From NCBI GenBank assembly GCA_002254335.1, contig NIVA01000088.1:1-14352 (forward strand): DNA of 14,352 nucleotides. The letters run 5' to 3'. The notes below the pieces were generated by a model. The model had not been told where the DNA came from, made no database searches, and was given only the letters and a program-made list of their open reading frames with translations. The position numbers and the translations under genes were made by a program. Origin of the DNA: Bacteroidetes bacterium 4572_114 (GTDB lineage Bacteria > Bacteroidota > Bacteroidia > Bacteroidales > 4484-276). Shown piece by piece: positions 1 through 6,953 of the stretch (positions are counted from its first letter, which is position 1; every line of letters starts with the position of its first letter).

Positions 1-27
1 TTATTTCTTAATTAAAATCCATTAATG

Positions 28-897
28 ATGAGCGTTTTAGTTGACAAGAATTCAAAAATTGTGATACAGGGATTTACCGGTAATGAAGGTACATTTCATT
101 CAGGACAGATGATTGCCTATGGTACAAATGTAGTTGGCGGCGTTACACCTGGAAAAGGCGGACAACGTCATTTAAGCCTCCCGGTTTTCAATACCGTTGA
201 TGAGGCCGTGAAAACAGCTGGGGCAGATGTTTCGGTAATTTTCGTGCCGCCGGCGTTTGCTGCCGATGCCATTATGGAAGCTGCCGATGCCGGCATCAAG
301 GTAATTATTTGTATCACCGAAGGTATCCCAACGAAAGATATGCTTATGGTGAAAGAGTTCCTCAAGGATAAAGATGCACGGTTGGTTGGGCCAAACTGCC
401 CGGGCGTTATCACCCCCTCAGAAGCTAAAGTTGGCATTATGCCGGGATTTATCCACATGCCCGGCAAGGTGGGCATTGTTTCCCGCTCCGGGACCCTTAC
501 CTACGAAGCCGTTGACCAGTTGACAAAAGTTGGCCTTGGCCAATCAACTGCCATTGGTATTGGTGGCGACCCGATTATTGGCACCACCACAAAAGAAGCG
601 ATTGAACTGTTGATGAACGACCCCAAGACTGAAGGCATTGTTATGATAGGCGAAATTGGTGGGACCATGGAAGCCGATGCCGCATATTACATAAAAGAAC
701 ACGGGACCAAACCGGTAGTTGGGTTTATTGCCGGGGCAACCGCGCCCAAAGGAAGGACCATGGGCCATGCCGGGGCGATTATTGGTGGCACGGAAGATAC
801 TGCCGAAGCCAAGAAAAAGATCATGCGTGAGTGCGGCATAAATGTAGTGGATTCCCCAGCTGATATCGGAAGAAAGATGGCGGAATTGCTGAACTAA
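28..897 (+). CDS. sucD: Succinyl-CoA synthetase (ADP/GDP-forming) alpha subunit
   Basis: This is the alpha subunit of succinyl-CoA ligase, the TCA-cycle enzyme that makes ATP or GTP from succinyl-CoA with the beta subunit SucC. It is cytosolic. The N-terminal CoA-binding Rossmann domain is seen in QGFTGNEGTFHSGQ and GGVTPGKGG. The ligase domain carries the phospho-histidine motif GHAGAIIGG, with His at nucleotides 766-768. The length of 289 aa is normal for the family. Two ATGs are adjacent (25 and 28). I chose 28 because family members start MS-I/V-L-I/V-DKN; starting at 25 adds one Met. There are only 24 bp upstream in the window, so whether sucC or a promoter precedes it cannot be seen. 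A strong terminator follows 20 bp after the stop, so it probably ends its transcript here. Assignment is very secure. Confidence 0.97.
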   Translation: MSVLVDKNSKIVIQGFTGNEGTFHSGQMIAYGTNVVGGVTPGKGGQRHLSLPVFNTVDEAVKTAGADVSVIFVPPAFAADAIMEAADAGIKVIICITEGIPTKDMLMVKEFLKDKDARLVGPNCPGVITPSEAKVGIMPGFIHMPGKVGIVSRSGTLTYEAVDQLTKVGLGQSTAIGIGGDPIIGTTTKEAIELLMNDPKTEGIVMIGEIGGTMEADAAYYIKEHGTKPVVGFIAGATAPKGRTMGHAGAIIGGTEDTAEAKKKIMRECGINVVDSPADIGRKMAELLN

Positions 898-917
898 ATT
901 AAAACCTCAAATATTTG

Positions 918-952
918 AAACGGTTGGCCTTTAATGGGTCAGCCGTTTTTTT
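918..952 (+). terminator. Rho-independent terminator of sucD
   Basis: Left arm 918-929 (AAACGGTTGGCC) pairs with 937-948, with two G-U wobbles, around a short AT loop. A run of T's follows (946-952). It lies 20 bp after the sucD stop. Confidence 0.85.
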
Positions 953-985
953 ATTCCCTAAGCGACTCATAGTCGCTAAGGGAAT
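940..985 (+). repeat. 46-bp direct repeat, copy 1
   Basis: The sequence starts CAGCCG plus a T-run, then ATTCCCTAAGCGACT, a short loop and the complementary arm ending CTAAGGGAAT. It recurs at 1240-1286. The left end overlaps the 3' half of the sucD terminator stem, so in this copy both hairpins are intact. Confidence 0.85.
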
Positions 986-990
986 TTTTT
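953..990 (+). terminator. Second hairpin plus T-run
   Basis: A 15-nt inverted repeat (arms 953-967 and 971-985, one mismatch, 3-nt loop CAT) is followed directly by six T's. It sits immediately after the first terminator, so it looks like a back-up terminator for sucD. It is the main part of the 46-bp sequence repeated at 1240-1286. Confidence 0.65.
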
Positions 991-1135
991 GCGGCAGGGA
1001 TTGGAGTGGTAGCTTGTTGAAATGCCGGCTGATTTTTTTGTTAGTGGGCGGTGGCTGACGAAGGAAGACCCCCGCCCACTTACAAAAAAACAGCCGGCAT
1101 GAGACAACTACAAACGGAAAGCCCGGTTCAGCCGC
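991..1135 (+). ncRNA. Candidate structured non-coding RNA (Flavo-1-like)
   Basis: This stretch folds as nested helices. GCGGC 991-995 pairs with GCCGC 1131-1135, GGG 997-999 with CCC 1122-1124, and GTAG 1009-1012 plus TTGT 1014-1017 with ACAACTAC 1104-1111. A very long hairpin has arms 1022-1051 and 1072-1100, with about 28 pairs, one bulge, one mismatch and a 20-nt loop. Unpaired internal-loop sequences GGGATTGGAGTGG and AAACGGAAAGCCCGG sit opposite each other. From memory these resemble the conserved strands of the Flavo-1 RNA motif of Bacteroidota, but I could not run a covariance search. No ORF fits. The strand is inferred from that resemblance. No clear TAnnTTTG promoter lies directly upstream. 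The alternative is a palindromic DNA repeat rather than an RNA gene. Confidence 0.5.
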
Positions 1136-1239
1136 CCAAATTAGAGGGAAAAGATTGATTGAGGTTGGGCATAGTAATCTGTGTCAAAAAATAAAGTAGA
1201 GATTGGATATAAAATGCTTTAGCTTCAGTTAATAAAAGA

Positions 1240-1286
1240 CAGCCGTTTTTTTTATTCCCTAAGCGACTTTGAGCCGCTAAGGGAAT
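1240..1286 (+). repeat. 46-bp direct repeat, copy 2
   Basis: This is a near-identical second copy of 940-985 with one extra T in the T-run and a changed loop (TTTG in place of CATA) and one arm difference. The hairpin arms are 1254-1268 and 1272-1286. This copy has the 3' half of the sucD terminator stem but not its 5' half, and no T-run follows, so it is probably a duplicated remnant and not a complete terminator. Confidence 0.85.
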
Positions 1287-1297
1287 TATAGATTGTT

Positions 1298-1305
1298 TAC
1301 TTTTG
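1298..1305 (+). promoter_or_regulatory. Candidate valS promoter (-7 box)
   Basis: TACTTTTG matches the Bacteroidota -7 consensus TAnnTTTG and lies 35 bp before the valS ATG. I do not see a convincing TTTG -33 box at 19-21 bp, so the call rests on the -7 box and position. Confidence 0.5.
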
Positions 1306-1340
1306 CGCCTATTTTTTAAATCAGATAAAACTTCACAAAA

Positions 1341-3980
1341 ATGCAGATCCCTTCAAAATATGATCCTTCGCAAATTGAGGACAAATGGTATAAACACTGG
1401 ATGGACAAAGGTTACTTTAGGTCGGTGCCTGATGACAGGGAGCCATATTGTATTGTAATCCCTCCGCCAAACGTTACCGGTGTGTTGCACATGGGGCACA
1501 TCCTTAACAATACTTTGCAGGATGTTTTGGTGCGCCGTGCCCGTATGCAGGGAAAAAATGCCCTGTGGCTGCCTGGTACCGATCATGCTTCCATTGCTAC
1601 CGAAGCAAAAGTAGTGGCCAAATTGAAGGAAGATGGAATTGATAAAAAGGATTTGAGCCGTGAGGAGTTTCTTGAACATGCCTGGGAATGGAAAGAAAAG
1701 CATGGCGGGATAATCCTGGAGCAGTTGAAAAAACTTGGTGCCTCCTGCGATTGGGAACGCACAAAATTTACCATGGATGAAAGTATGTACGAATCGGTGA
1801 TTGATGTATTTATCGATTTATACAATAAAGGTTTGATCTATCGTGGTGTCCGTATGGTGAACTGGGACCCCAGGGCACTGACTGCCCTTTCGGACGAAGA
1901 GGTGATCCACCGCGAAGAAGACTCAAAACTCTATTATCTCCGCTATAAAGTTGAAGGTTCGGAAGATGATTGGGCAACAATTGCCACCACACGCCCCGAA
2001 ACAATTTTAGGTGATACGGCGGTTTGTATCAACCCCAATGACGATAGGTTCAGGCAATTAAGGGGGAAGCGTGTATTAGTCCCCCTGGTCAACCGCTCAG
2101 TCCCTATCATCGAGGATGAATATGTGGATATGGAATTTGGCACCGGCTGTTTGAAAATCACACCTGCCCACGATATAAACGACTATGAAATTGGTATCCG
2201 CCATAAATTAGATACCATCGACATATTTAACGACAATGGGACCCTGAATGAATCAGCAGAACTCTACATCGGGGAAGACCGTGATGTGGTACGCAAGAAG
2301 ATCGTAAAAGATCTTGAAGCTGCCGGCAACCTTGTGAAAATCGAAGATTATAAAAACAAGGTAGGTTATTCCGAACGTACCCATGTTGCCATCGAGCCAA
2401 AGCTTTCGTTGCAGTGGTTCCTAAAAATGCCCGAGCTGGCCAAACCTGCGCTTGATATGGTGATGGACGATACCATTCAATTCCATCCAAAAAAATTCAA
2501 GAACACGTATCGCCACTGGATGGAAAATGTACGCGACTGGTGTATTTCACGTCAGTTGTGGTGGGGACAGCGCATCCCTGTTTACTACCTTCCAAATAAG
2601 GAGATGGTGGTGGCCAAATCGTTGAAAGAGGCTTATCAGATGGCAAAGGAAAAAAATCCCGAACTTGTTGATCTGAAAATTGAAGATTTGAAACAGGATG
2701 AAGATGTATTGGATACATGGTTTTCATCCTGGTTGTGGCCCATCTCGGTTTTCGATGGGATACGTAACCCTGACAACCCCGATATAAATTATTATTACCC
2801 GACCAATGACCTGATAACGGCACCCGAAATCCTTTTCTTTTGGGTGGCGCGTATGATAATGGCCGGCAAAGAGTACAGGAACGACATCCCGTTTAAGAAT
2901 GTTTATCTCACCGGGATTGTCCGCGATAAGCAGGGGAGGAAGATGTCTAAATCACTTGGTAATTCCCCCGACCCAATCAAGTTGATGAAAAAGTTTGGTG
3001 CCGATGGGGCAAGGGTCGGGATGTTACTTACATCGCCGGCCGGAAATGACCTGCCCTTTGATGAAGCCCTCTGCGAACAAGGCAGGAATTTTAGCAACAA
3101 AATATGGAACGCGCTCAGGCTTGTTACCGGTTGGGAGGTTGACGGGGATATTGAGCAGCCTGAAACCAGTAAGATAGCAGTTGAATGGTTCGGAGCAAAG
3201 ATGAATGAGGCCTTAAAGGTGATTGATGATCAATATACGAAATACCGCATTTCGGATGCATTGATGGCCACTTATAAATTGATTTGGGATGATTTCTGCT
3301 CCTGGTACCTTGAGATGATCAAACCTGCATATCAGCAGCCTATCGACAAAAAAACACTCGAAAATACCATAGGGCTATTCGAAAACCTTATGAAGGTTTT
3401 GCACCCGTTTGCACCATTCATCACCGAAGAGGTTTGGCACTTGCTAAGGGACAGGGAAGAAAACGATTGCCTAATGGTTGCCCCATGGCCCGAAAGGAAA
3501 CGTATCCATCACAAAATCCTTGAACAGTTTGGGTTTGCAAAAGATGTGATCATAGCCATCAGGGGCATCCGTGCCAATAAGAATATCCCGAACAAAGAGG
3601 CCCTCGAATTCTTCATCAAGAAAAACCTCGATGAAAAACCTGACACCACTTTTGATGGTATGGTGGCCAAGCTATGTAACCTTTCTTCAATTGAATATGT
3701 TGACCAAAAGGTTGATAATGCCATGTCGTTTGTTGTAAAGTCAACTGAGTTTTATATACCGCTGGGTGATTTGGTTGATGTGGAAGCAGAGATAAAAAAA
3801 CTTGAAGATGAGTTGAAATACACCAACGGGTTCCTTAATTCGGTAAAGAAAAAACTTTCGAACGAGAGATTTGTGAATGGTGCACCGGCTGCTGTCATTG
3901 ACAAGGAACGCAAAAAACTATCTGATGCCGAAAACAGGATTAAAGTTTTGCAGGGGCAGATAGAGGTTTTTAAAGGATAA
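1341..3980 (+). CDS. valS: Valyl-tRNA synthetase
   Basis: This cytosolic class I aminoacyl-tRNA synthetase charges tRNA-Val and edits mischarged threonine. The catalytic Rossmann domain shows PPPNVTGVLHMGH (HIGH-type motif at residues 50-53) and GRKMSKSLGN (KMSKS at 534-538). Between them lies the CP1 editing domain, with TTRPETILGDTAV near residues 215-227 and the WCISRQLWWGQRIP segment after it. An anticodon-binding helical domain follows. The last ~65 residues form the Lys/Glu-rich coiled-coil tRNA arm typical of ValS. The length of 879 aa is normal. The start ATG gives MQIPSKYDPSQIEDKWY, matching family N-termini. It is probably a single-gene transcript, since the next genes are on the other strand. 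No frameshifts were seen. Assignment is secure. Confidence 0.98.
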   Translation: MQIPSKYDPSQIEDKWYKHWMDKGYFRSVPDDREPYCIVIPPPNVTGVLHMGHILNNTLQDVLVRRARMQGKNALWLPGTDHASIATEAKVVAKLKEDGIDKKDLSREEFLEHAWEWKEKHGGIILEQLKKLGASCDWERTKFTMDESMYESVIDVFIDLYNKGLIYRGVRMVNWDPRALTALSDEEVIHREEDSKLYYLRYKVEGSEDDWATIATTRPETILGDTAVCINPNDDRFRQLRGKRVLVPLVNRSVPIIEDEYVDMEFGTGCLKITPAHDINDYEIGIRHKLDTIDIFNDNGTLNESAELYIGEDRDVVRKKIVKDLEAAGNLVKIEDYKNKVGYSERTHVAIEPKLSLQWFLKMPELAKPALDMVMDDTIQFHPKKFKNTYRHWMENVRDWCISRQLWWGQRIPVYYLPNKEMVVAKSLKEAYQMAKEKNPELVDLKIEDLKQDEDVLDTWFSSWLWPISVFDGIRNPDNPDINYYYPTNDLITAPEILFFWVARMIMAGKEYRNDIPFKNVYLTGIVRDKQGRKMSKSLGNSPDPIKLMKKFGADGARVGMLLTSPAGNDLPFDEALCEQGRNFSNKIWNALRLVTGWEVDGDIEQPETSKIAVEWFGAKMNEALKVIDDQYTKYRISDALMATYKLIWDDFCSWYLEMIKPAYQQPIDKKTLENTIGLFENLMKVLHPFAPFITEEVWHLLRDREENDCLMVAPWPERKRIHHKILEQFGFAKDVIIAIRGIRANKNIPNKEALEFFIKKNLDEKPDTTFDGMVAKLCNLSSIEYVDQKVDNAMSFVVKSTEFYIPLGDLVDVEAEIKKLEDELKYTNGFLNSVKKKLSNERFVNGAPAAVIDKERKKLSDAENRIKVLQGQIEVFKG

Positions 3981-4027
3981 TGATTTGTTCACCAAAGACA
4001 ATATCACCGAATATAGATACCTGGCTG

Positions 4028-4480
4028 TTATGTGGTTAATCGTGGATCAAATGGAAAATGACCATGTTCAAGTACTTTAACGTGTTTATATTTTTTATGG
4101 CTGCAATTTAAAATATAGTTTACCGATGTGTGGATGATGCTACTTGGAACTTTTAATGCTATTGTTTCGCCTTTCAATATCCAACGCCCTCCAATTTCTG
4201 CTAATATTATTGGAGCGGGATATCGGCCCCAATTTTGAGGAAGGTCAGATGCTTTCAGTTCTGTAATAGAATCATCTGGAATTTCAATTTTCAGGATATC
4301 CAGATCAGGAACAATCAATGGTGGGGCATGTACAATATTTTCTAATAAAGCTATTTCTTTTGTTGCACCGGTATATAAAACAGGGATTCCTTTTTTATTC
4401 CACCTTCCTGGATATAGTGCCGCACCTGTCCCTTGAATATCCAATGCGCGTTTTCTATTTGCTATCCTATAAACAATCAT
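4028..4480 (-). CDS. RES-domain toxin (NAD+-degrading type)
   Basis: This 150-aa protein is a complete RES domain, the toxin of RES/Xre type II toxin-antitoxin systems. Characterised members deplete NAD+ with a fold related to ADP-ribosyltransferases. Visible hallmarks are VYRI at the N-terminus, YPGRWN (Arg26), VLYTG (Tyr36), ALLE (Glu47), LKVPSS (Ser113/114), the VNYILN segment and the terminal FPFDPRL. The Arg, Tyr, Glu and Ser residues of the family active site are therefore all present and I expect an active enzyme. It starts 5 bp after the antitoxin stop on the same strand, the usual antitoxin-first order, and probably shares its promoter. It is convergent with valS, 47 bp away, with no clear terminator between them. 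The toxic activity is inferred from the family. Confidence 0.9.
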   Translation of the reverse strand: MIVYRIANRKRALDIQGTGAALYPGRWNKKGIPVLYTGATKEIALLENIVHAPPLIVPDLDILKIEIPDDSITELKASDLPQNWGRYPAPIILAEIGGRWILKGETIALKVPSSIIHTSVNYILNCSHKKYKHVKVLEHGHFPFDPRLTT

Positions 4481-4485
4481 TGATA

Positions 4486-4944
4486 CTAACTATAAACACC
4501 ATATTCAATCCTACCTATTAAATCCCTAACTTTGGATGCCCCGCCGGGAATCTCCAACAACTCCTGAGGTTCGTAACCACCTAAAGCGGTATTGGGCAAC
4601 ATTAACCATTTGAAGAAATCCTTGTCATTTTTAAAAACTTCGGAGCCATACAAAAATAGATCTGCTAATTCAAAAAGTTGGACCGAGAAGTTTCTTTTGA
4701 GCTTTTTATTCTCCCTTATCCACCTGTAAATTGTTGGGGATGAAACATTAAGCATTTCAGCGGTTAACTCTCTGGGAATATTAAAATACTTTCTGAAATT
4801 AGTAATTACGTGGGCACTGACCCCTCTTGAAGCAATACCTATGAAATCATAAGGGCTCTCAATTTTAGCCTTTATATATTTTCTGCCGAGGACATCTAAC
4901 AAGGTTTTGTAATGTTCGGTCGTTGTCTCTTTAGTTGTTATCAT
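4486..4944 (-). CDS. Xre/MbcA/ParS-type antitoxin of the RES toxin
   Basis: This 152-aa protein binds and neutralises the RES toxin and usually represses its own promoter. The N-terminal half contains a helix-turn-helix around residues 57-78 (IPRELTAEMLNVSSPTIYRW). The C-terminal third is the MbcA/ParS/Xre toxin-binding region (DUF2384), with ALGGYEPQELL and the ending IGRIEYGVYS. I start it at the ATG at 4944. The reading frame stays open upstream, but the only earlier start is a TTG at 4971 that lies inside the promoter -7 box. The gene is followed by the toxin after a 5-bp gap. A well-formed Bacteroidota promoter is placed 25 bp before this ATG. Assignment of family is secure; autoregulation is inferred. 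Confidence 0.9.
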   Translation of the reverse strand: MITTKETTTEHYKTLLDVLGRKYIKAKIESPYDFIGIASRGVSAHVITNFRKYFNIPRELTAEMLNVSSPTIYRWIRENKKLKRNFSVQLFELADLFLYGSEVFKNDKDFFKWLMLPNTALGGYEPQELLEIPGGASKVRDLIGRIEYGVYS

Positions 4945-4968
4945 TTGATAATTTATTTTATTATATAG

Positions 4969-5000
4969 CAAAATTATTATAAAAACATTGTTCCACCAAA
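4969..5000 (-). promoter_or_regulatory. Promoter of the RES/Xre operon
   Basis: On the minus strand TTTG (5000-4997) is followed by 20 bp and then TAATTTTG (4976-4969), an exact match to the Bacteroidota TTTG-N19/21-TAnnTTTG promoter. It lies 25 bp before the antitoxin ATG. The region is very AT-rich; I see no obvious operator palindrome. Confidence 0.7.
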
Positions 5001-5023
5001 TTTATTTTCAAATAATTTCCAAT

Positions 5024-5052
5024 TTTGATTTCAATAAAATCTCGTACTTTTA
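5024..5052 (+). promoter_or_regulatory. Candidate promoter of the methyltransferase-NUDIX operon
   Basis: TTTG (5024-5027), a 17-bp spacer and TACTTTTA (5045-5052, one mismatch to TAnnTTTG) lie 42 bp before the methyltransferase ATG. The spacer is slightly short. It is divergent from and close to the toxin-antitoxin promoter. Confidence 0.45.
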
Positions 5053-5094
5053 CAAAAATCTTACATTCTGACTACCTCAATTTAATATCTAAAT

Positions 5095-5949
5095 ATGTTA
5101 AACAAAACCAGTAAGACATTAGCTGAGGTTTTTAAAGATGTTGGTTCGCACCAGAAAATCAACGGCATTATTAAAAATCATTTAACAAACCAATCGGACA
5201 TTAGGGAAATTGCTTTGGGCGGGATTGACTTTTTAAATGCGATAAAAATCCTTGACCTGGGTTGCGGGTTTGGCTTTTTCACACAGGCCCTCAGGGGCAA
5301 AACAAACCCACAGGCAAAAATAACCGGCATCGATTGTCATACGCAATACAGGGAATCGTACCTTGATTCATGTAAATATGCTGGAATTGAAGGCCGGTTT
5401 ATTGGGGAGTGCATTAATTCAATCCGAAGGATAAAATCTAATTCCATCGACTTGATTTTATGTAGTTTTGCCCTGTACTTTTTCCCGGAAATAATATCCC
5501 AAATATCAAGGATACTCAAAGATGACGGTGTTTTTGTGACCATTACCCATGGCGGGCCACACATGCACCAGATTGGTTCGCATGTTAAGAAAGCTATTTC
5601 GGCAAATGATTTAGATTATTCAGATGACTTGCCTTTTGAAATACTGATGAACATATTTTCGGGTGAAAACGGGGAAGGTTTGCTCGCTCCCTGGTTTGGG
5701 AATGTCCGGGCAAAAGATTACAAAAACTCCCTCATTTTTAGGGAAGCTGGTTTCACTGACCTGGAAGCCTATCTGAGATTTAAGCAGTCATTTTTTATTC
5801 CTGCCGGACAACCCGAAACAGAGAAACTAATTGCAATGGTACTTGATTTGTTTAAACAGGATATAATAAAAAACGGGATAGTCGAAATTTCTAAAGACGA
5901 TAAAATATTTACTTGCACCAATCCTTTGATGAAAGGAAATGCACGATGA
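5095..5949 (+). CDS. Class I SAM-dependent methyltransferase
   Basis: This 284-aa soluble protein has the Rossmann methyltransferase fold. Motif I is ILDLGCGFGFF (residues 52-62). A strand-2 acidic residue is in ITGIDCHTQY. Motif post-I is SIDLILCSFALYFF, followed by ISRILKDDGVFVTITHGGP, the usual 'pass the product on a strand' segment. This places it among methyltransferase-11/25-type small-molecule or lipid enzymes, but the substrate cannot be read from the sequence. The C-terminal half (about residues 170-284) includes a second motif-like region seen in quinone- or metabolite-methylating relatives. Its stop codon overlaps the start of the next gene by ATGA (5946-5949), so the two are translationally coupled and likely act in one process. 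A candidate promoter lies 42 bp upstream. Confidence 0.8.
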   Translation: MLNKTSKTLAEVFKDVGSHQKINGIIKNHLTNQSDIREIALGGIDFLNAIKILDLGCGFGFFTQALRGKTNPQAKITGIDCHTQYRESYLDSCKYAGIEGRFIGECINSIRRIKSNSIDLILCSFALYFFPEIISQISRILKDDGVFVTITHGGPHMHQIGSHVKKAISANDLDYSDDLPFEILMNIFSGENGEGLLAPWFGNVRAKDYKNSLIFREAGFTDLEAYLRFKQSFFIPAGQPETEKLIAMVLDLFKQDIIKNGIVEISKDDKIFTCTNPLMKGNAR

Positions 5950-6953
5950 AAAAAAAACGAAATTACTGTCCCCATTGCAGCGAAACACTTATTAAAAAAT
6001 CCGAAGGCGATACTATCAGGGATTTTTGTGAGAAGTGCAATTTATATTTTTATGATAATCCATTGCCTGTGGTTTCCACTATCATTGCCAAAGAGAGGTC
6101 GATATTGCTGGTTAAACGAAGAAATGAACCTTATGAGGGGGAATGGTGTTTGCCCACAGGATTTGCCGAAACGGGTGAGACCATAAAATCGGCTGCCCTA
6201 CGCGAGCTTGAAGAGGAAACCGCAATTGAAGGAAAAGTTATCAGATTGGTTGATGTAGATTCCAACAATGATCCCTTTTACGGCGACCTGTTCTTCATCA
6301 CTTTTGAGGCTGAATGGACCAGTGGGGAACCCTTGGCCGGAGATGATGCCATAGAGGTAAATTTTTTTCCAATCACTGAATTGCCAAAACTTGCGTTCAG
6401 GTCGAATACTAAAGCTGTTGAAATCTATATCAGAAGCAAACAGGATTTTTGGGCCATCGCCGATTCATTTTCACTTTCGCTTGAAGGCAAAACTGCCAAA
6501 AAAAGAAAAGGGGATTTTCTTTCGGATAAATTGATCAAGCTCATCGAGCAAAATGCCGATGTGATTTCCTTGCGTTGGCTGGAGGCCGTGAGAACAAATA
6601 AATCAACACCTACCTATGCCAGGTTTGCCCCGGATTATTCTTGTGAAAGAAACAAGATAGTTATTAAGCAATTTGGGAAATGGTTGGGGGGCTATTATTC
6701 AAATAAGGATATCAAAAATTTTTACAGGCAGCTTGGCAAAGACAGGAAAAGCGAAGGTTTTGCCTTGAGCGAGGTCATCAGCGCACTGAGCCTGACAAGG
6801 AAGCATGTGTGGGAATTTGCCCTGTCGCAGCAAATGTGGACAAAAACAATTGATATTTATATGACCCTGGAACTTGAGAGAAGGATGATGCTGTTTTTTG
6901 ACAAGGCCGCCTATCATATTGTTAAAGGTTATGAGGGCGGTTTTGCACGTTGA
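5946..6953 (+). CDS. Zinc-ribbon NUDIX hydrolase with C-terminal RsbRD-N-like domain
   Basis: This 335-aa protein has three parts. Residues 8-31 are a zinc ribbon (CPHC ... CEKC). Residues ~42-175 are a NUDIX hydrolase domain with the box G72-x5-E78-x7-R86-E-L-E-E-E-T-A-I; only the second glycine of the consensus (REUXEEXGU) is replaced by Ala93, so metal binding should be intact. Residues ~195-325 are an all-helical region with RWLEAV, YYSNKDIKNFYRQLGKDRKSEG and ALSLTRKHVWEF. I recognise these as resembling the N-terminal domain of RsbRD-type regulators (PF14361). NUDIX enzymes hydrolyse nucleoside diphosphates linked to another group; zinc-ribbon members include NADH-pyrophosphatase-like proteins, but the substrate here is unknown. 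I use the ATG at 5946, not the earlier in-frame ATG at 5913, because it forms the ATGA overlap with the methyltransferase and gives MKKKRNYCPHC. The stop lies inside the first 21-bp tandem repeat. Confidence 0.85.
   Translation: MKKKRNYCPHCSETLIKKSEGDTIRDFCEKCNLYFYDNPLPVVSTIIAKERSILLVKRRNEPYEGEWCLPTGFAETGETIKSAALRELEEETAIEGKVIRLVDVDSNNDPFYGDLFFITFEAEWTSGEPLAGDDAIEVNFFPITELPKLAFRSNTKAVEIYIRSKQDFWAIADSFSLSLEGKTAKKRKGDFLSDKLIKLIEQNADVISLRWLEAVRTNKSTPTYARFAPDYSCERNKIVIKQFGKWLGGYYSNKDIKNFYRQLGKDRKSEGFALSEVISALSLTRKHVWEFALSQQMWTKTIDIYMTLELERRMMLFFDKAAYHIVKGYEGGFAR

Noticed and set aside
1022..1100. Terminal inverted repeats of a miniature transposable element
   Set aside because: The arms are separated by only 20 bp, there is no target-site duplication at the arm ends, and flanking strands continue the pairing, so an RNA-like fold explains it better.
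898..1340. tRNA gene in the structured spacer
   Set aside because: No cloverleaf, T-loop (GGTTCGA) or D-loop pattern fits; the long stem is far too long for a tRNA arm.
1353..1703. Minus-strand ORF inside valS
   Set aside because: It is antisense to a fully conserved valyl-tRNA synthetase region, has no recognisable family and no start signals. Other antisense frames in valS were dropped for the same reason.
3981..4027. Terminator between valS and the convergent RES gene
   Set aside because: No stem followed by a T-run is visible in these 47 bp on either strand.
4945..4971. Longer antitoxin starting at TTG 4971
   Set aside because: The extra codons overlap the promoter -7 box; the ATG at 4944 fits the promoter spacing and the family.
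5913..5945. Earlier in-frame ATG for the NUDIX gene
   Set aside because: It adds 11 residues overlapping the methyltransferase end; the ATG at 5946 gives the common ATGA coupling and a proper zinc-ribbon start.
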